11,997 bases of DNA. It comes from a bacterium. Lineage in GTDB: Bacteria; AUK180. Of this stretch, positions 11,444 to 11,997 are shown in pieces. Positions within the stretch are counted from its first letter, which is position 1, and every line of letters begins with the position of its first letter. The notes under the pieces were generated by a model. That model did no database searches. It was not told the DNA's origin and worked only from the letters and a program-made list of their open reading frames with translations. A program made the position numbers and the translations under genes. The stretch lies in assembly GCA_021162505.1 (NCBI GenBank), contig JAGGYO010000075.1, positions 1 to 11,997 on the forward strand, given 5' to 3'.

Positions 11444-11997
11444 AGAGCATCACCTATCAAAAGAAGTGAAAACAATTTTAGGGTAATTCTAAATAGCGGA
11501 CCCAAAATGGGAAAGAGTAAAAAAATAAGGATAAATGAAAATGGTGCTATCTTATTATAGACCATTTTTGCTTTGTATGAAAGCATATTCTCTAAAATAT
11601 GTGATCCGTCCAAAGGCGGTATGGGTATCAAATTGAATACGAACAATAGAACATTGATGGCAAAGGTATAATAAAGGAAAGTCAAAAGAATATTATTGGG
11701 AAAATCGGCTTTTAATAAAAAGCGTAAACCCAAGCCCGCAATAATAGCAATGGCCAAATTGGCAAGTGGTCCTGCGATGGATACATATATTTCTCCCTTT
11801 TTCCTATCATGAAAATTATTGGGATTTATTGGAACAGGTTTTGCCCAGCCAACAAGAAATCCTGCATGTGTAATGATCAAGAATAAAGGAATAATAATAG
11901 TTCCCCAAAGATCAATATGTTTAATTGGATTTAGTGTAATTCTTCCCAAGTATTTTGCCGTTGGATCTCCCATGCGATCCGCTGCCCAAGCATGGGA
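11440..11997 (-). CDS. M50 site-2 protease family membrane protein (5' partial)
   Basis: Integral-membrane zinc metalloprotease of the S2P/M50B group that cuts substrates within the membrane. The frame is open through the right edge and begins SHAWAADRMGDPTAKYLGR, where the first His fits the second His of the missing HExxH motif. About 185 residues are present: the conserved GDPTAKYLGRITLNPIKHID, a loop GWAKPVPINPNNF, several membrane helices, and NLIPIPPLDGSHIL, which supplies the third zinc ligand (Asp). The true start and at most one or two helices lie right of the window, so the ATG at 11973 is internal. It is the most upstream visible gene of the minus-strand run. Its substrate is unknown; this M50B subgroup is often simply annotated 'site-2 protease family protein'. 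Confidence 0.92.
   Translation of the reverse strand, partial: SHAWAADRMGDPTAKYLGRITLNPIKHIDLWGTIIIPLFLIITHAGFLVGWAKPVPINPNNFHDRKKGEIYVSIAGPLANLAIAIIAGLGLRFLLKADFPNNILLTFLYYTFAINVLLFVFNLIPIPPLDGSHILENMLSYKAKMVYNKIAPFSFILIFLLFPILGPLFRITLKLFSLLLIGDAL

Overview
The window comes from an AT-rich bacterial genome, roughly one third G+C by eye. It is densely coding, with genes overlapping by a few bases. The organism is probably a Gram-negative-type (diderm) lineage, because it has a DsbD-like reductase and a six-domain ribosomal protein S1. I cannot name the species. The [4Fe-4S]-type TrpRS cysteine pattern, the very long acidic S1 tail and the unusual start codons do not suggest a standard model organism, but that is inference.

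Layout. Positions 1-1329 (+) hold the C-terminal part of a DsbD/CcdA-type thiol:disulfide interchange protein; the frame is open to the left edge. Positions 1330-1656 are a mostly non-coding, origin-like leader of dnaA with a cluster of DnaA-box-like 9-mers, including a perfect 11-bp tandem repeat. Positions 1657-2970 (+) hold dnaA. Everything right of that lies on the minus strand and reads right to left as one compact run: M50 site-2 protease (cut by the right edge), trpS, scpA, scpB, an RsuA/RluB-family pseudouridine synthase, cmk, plsC, rpsA, and then two poorly characterised genes. The first of these two is a class I SAM methyltransferase. The second carries what looks like a degenerate methyltransferase half plus an unrecognised C-terminal part. 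The last gene ends inside the 3' end of dnaA (12-bp tail-to-tail overlap).

The minus-strand run combines chromosome segregation (scpA/scpB, the SMC partners), translation (trpS, rpsA), ribosome or rRNA modification (RluB), nucleotide metabolism (cmk) and phospholipid synthesis (plsC). Start/stop overlaps (4-bp overlaps at M50/trpS and trpS/scpA, 8 bp at plsC/rpsA and 16-32 bp elsewhere) imply co-transcription and translational coupling. The operon promoter must lie right of the window. No tRNA, rRNA, CRISPR array, insertion sequence or convincing intrinsic terminator was seen.

Points worth a second look: cmk has no ATG/GTG/TTG start that keeps its P-loop, and apparently starts at ATT behind a good Shine-Dalgarno; the methyltransferase after rpsA may follow a similar pattern; heptanucleotide repeats encode a heptad-peptide repeat in the S1 tail; TrpRS has a cysteine cluster like that of the Fe-S TrpRS; RluB has an in-frame insertion before its catalytic motif; and an uncharacterised methyltransferase pair sits at the end of the operon. 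I did not find a clearly new defence or mobile system.
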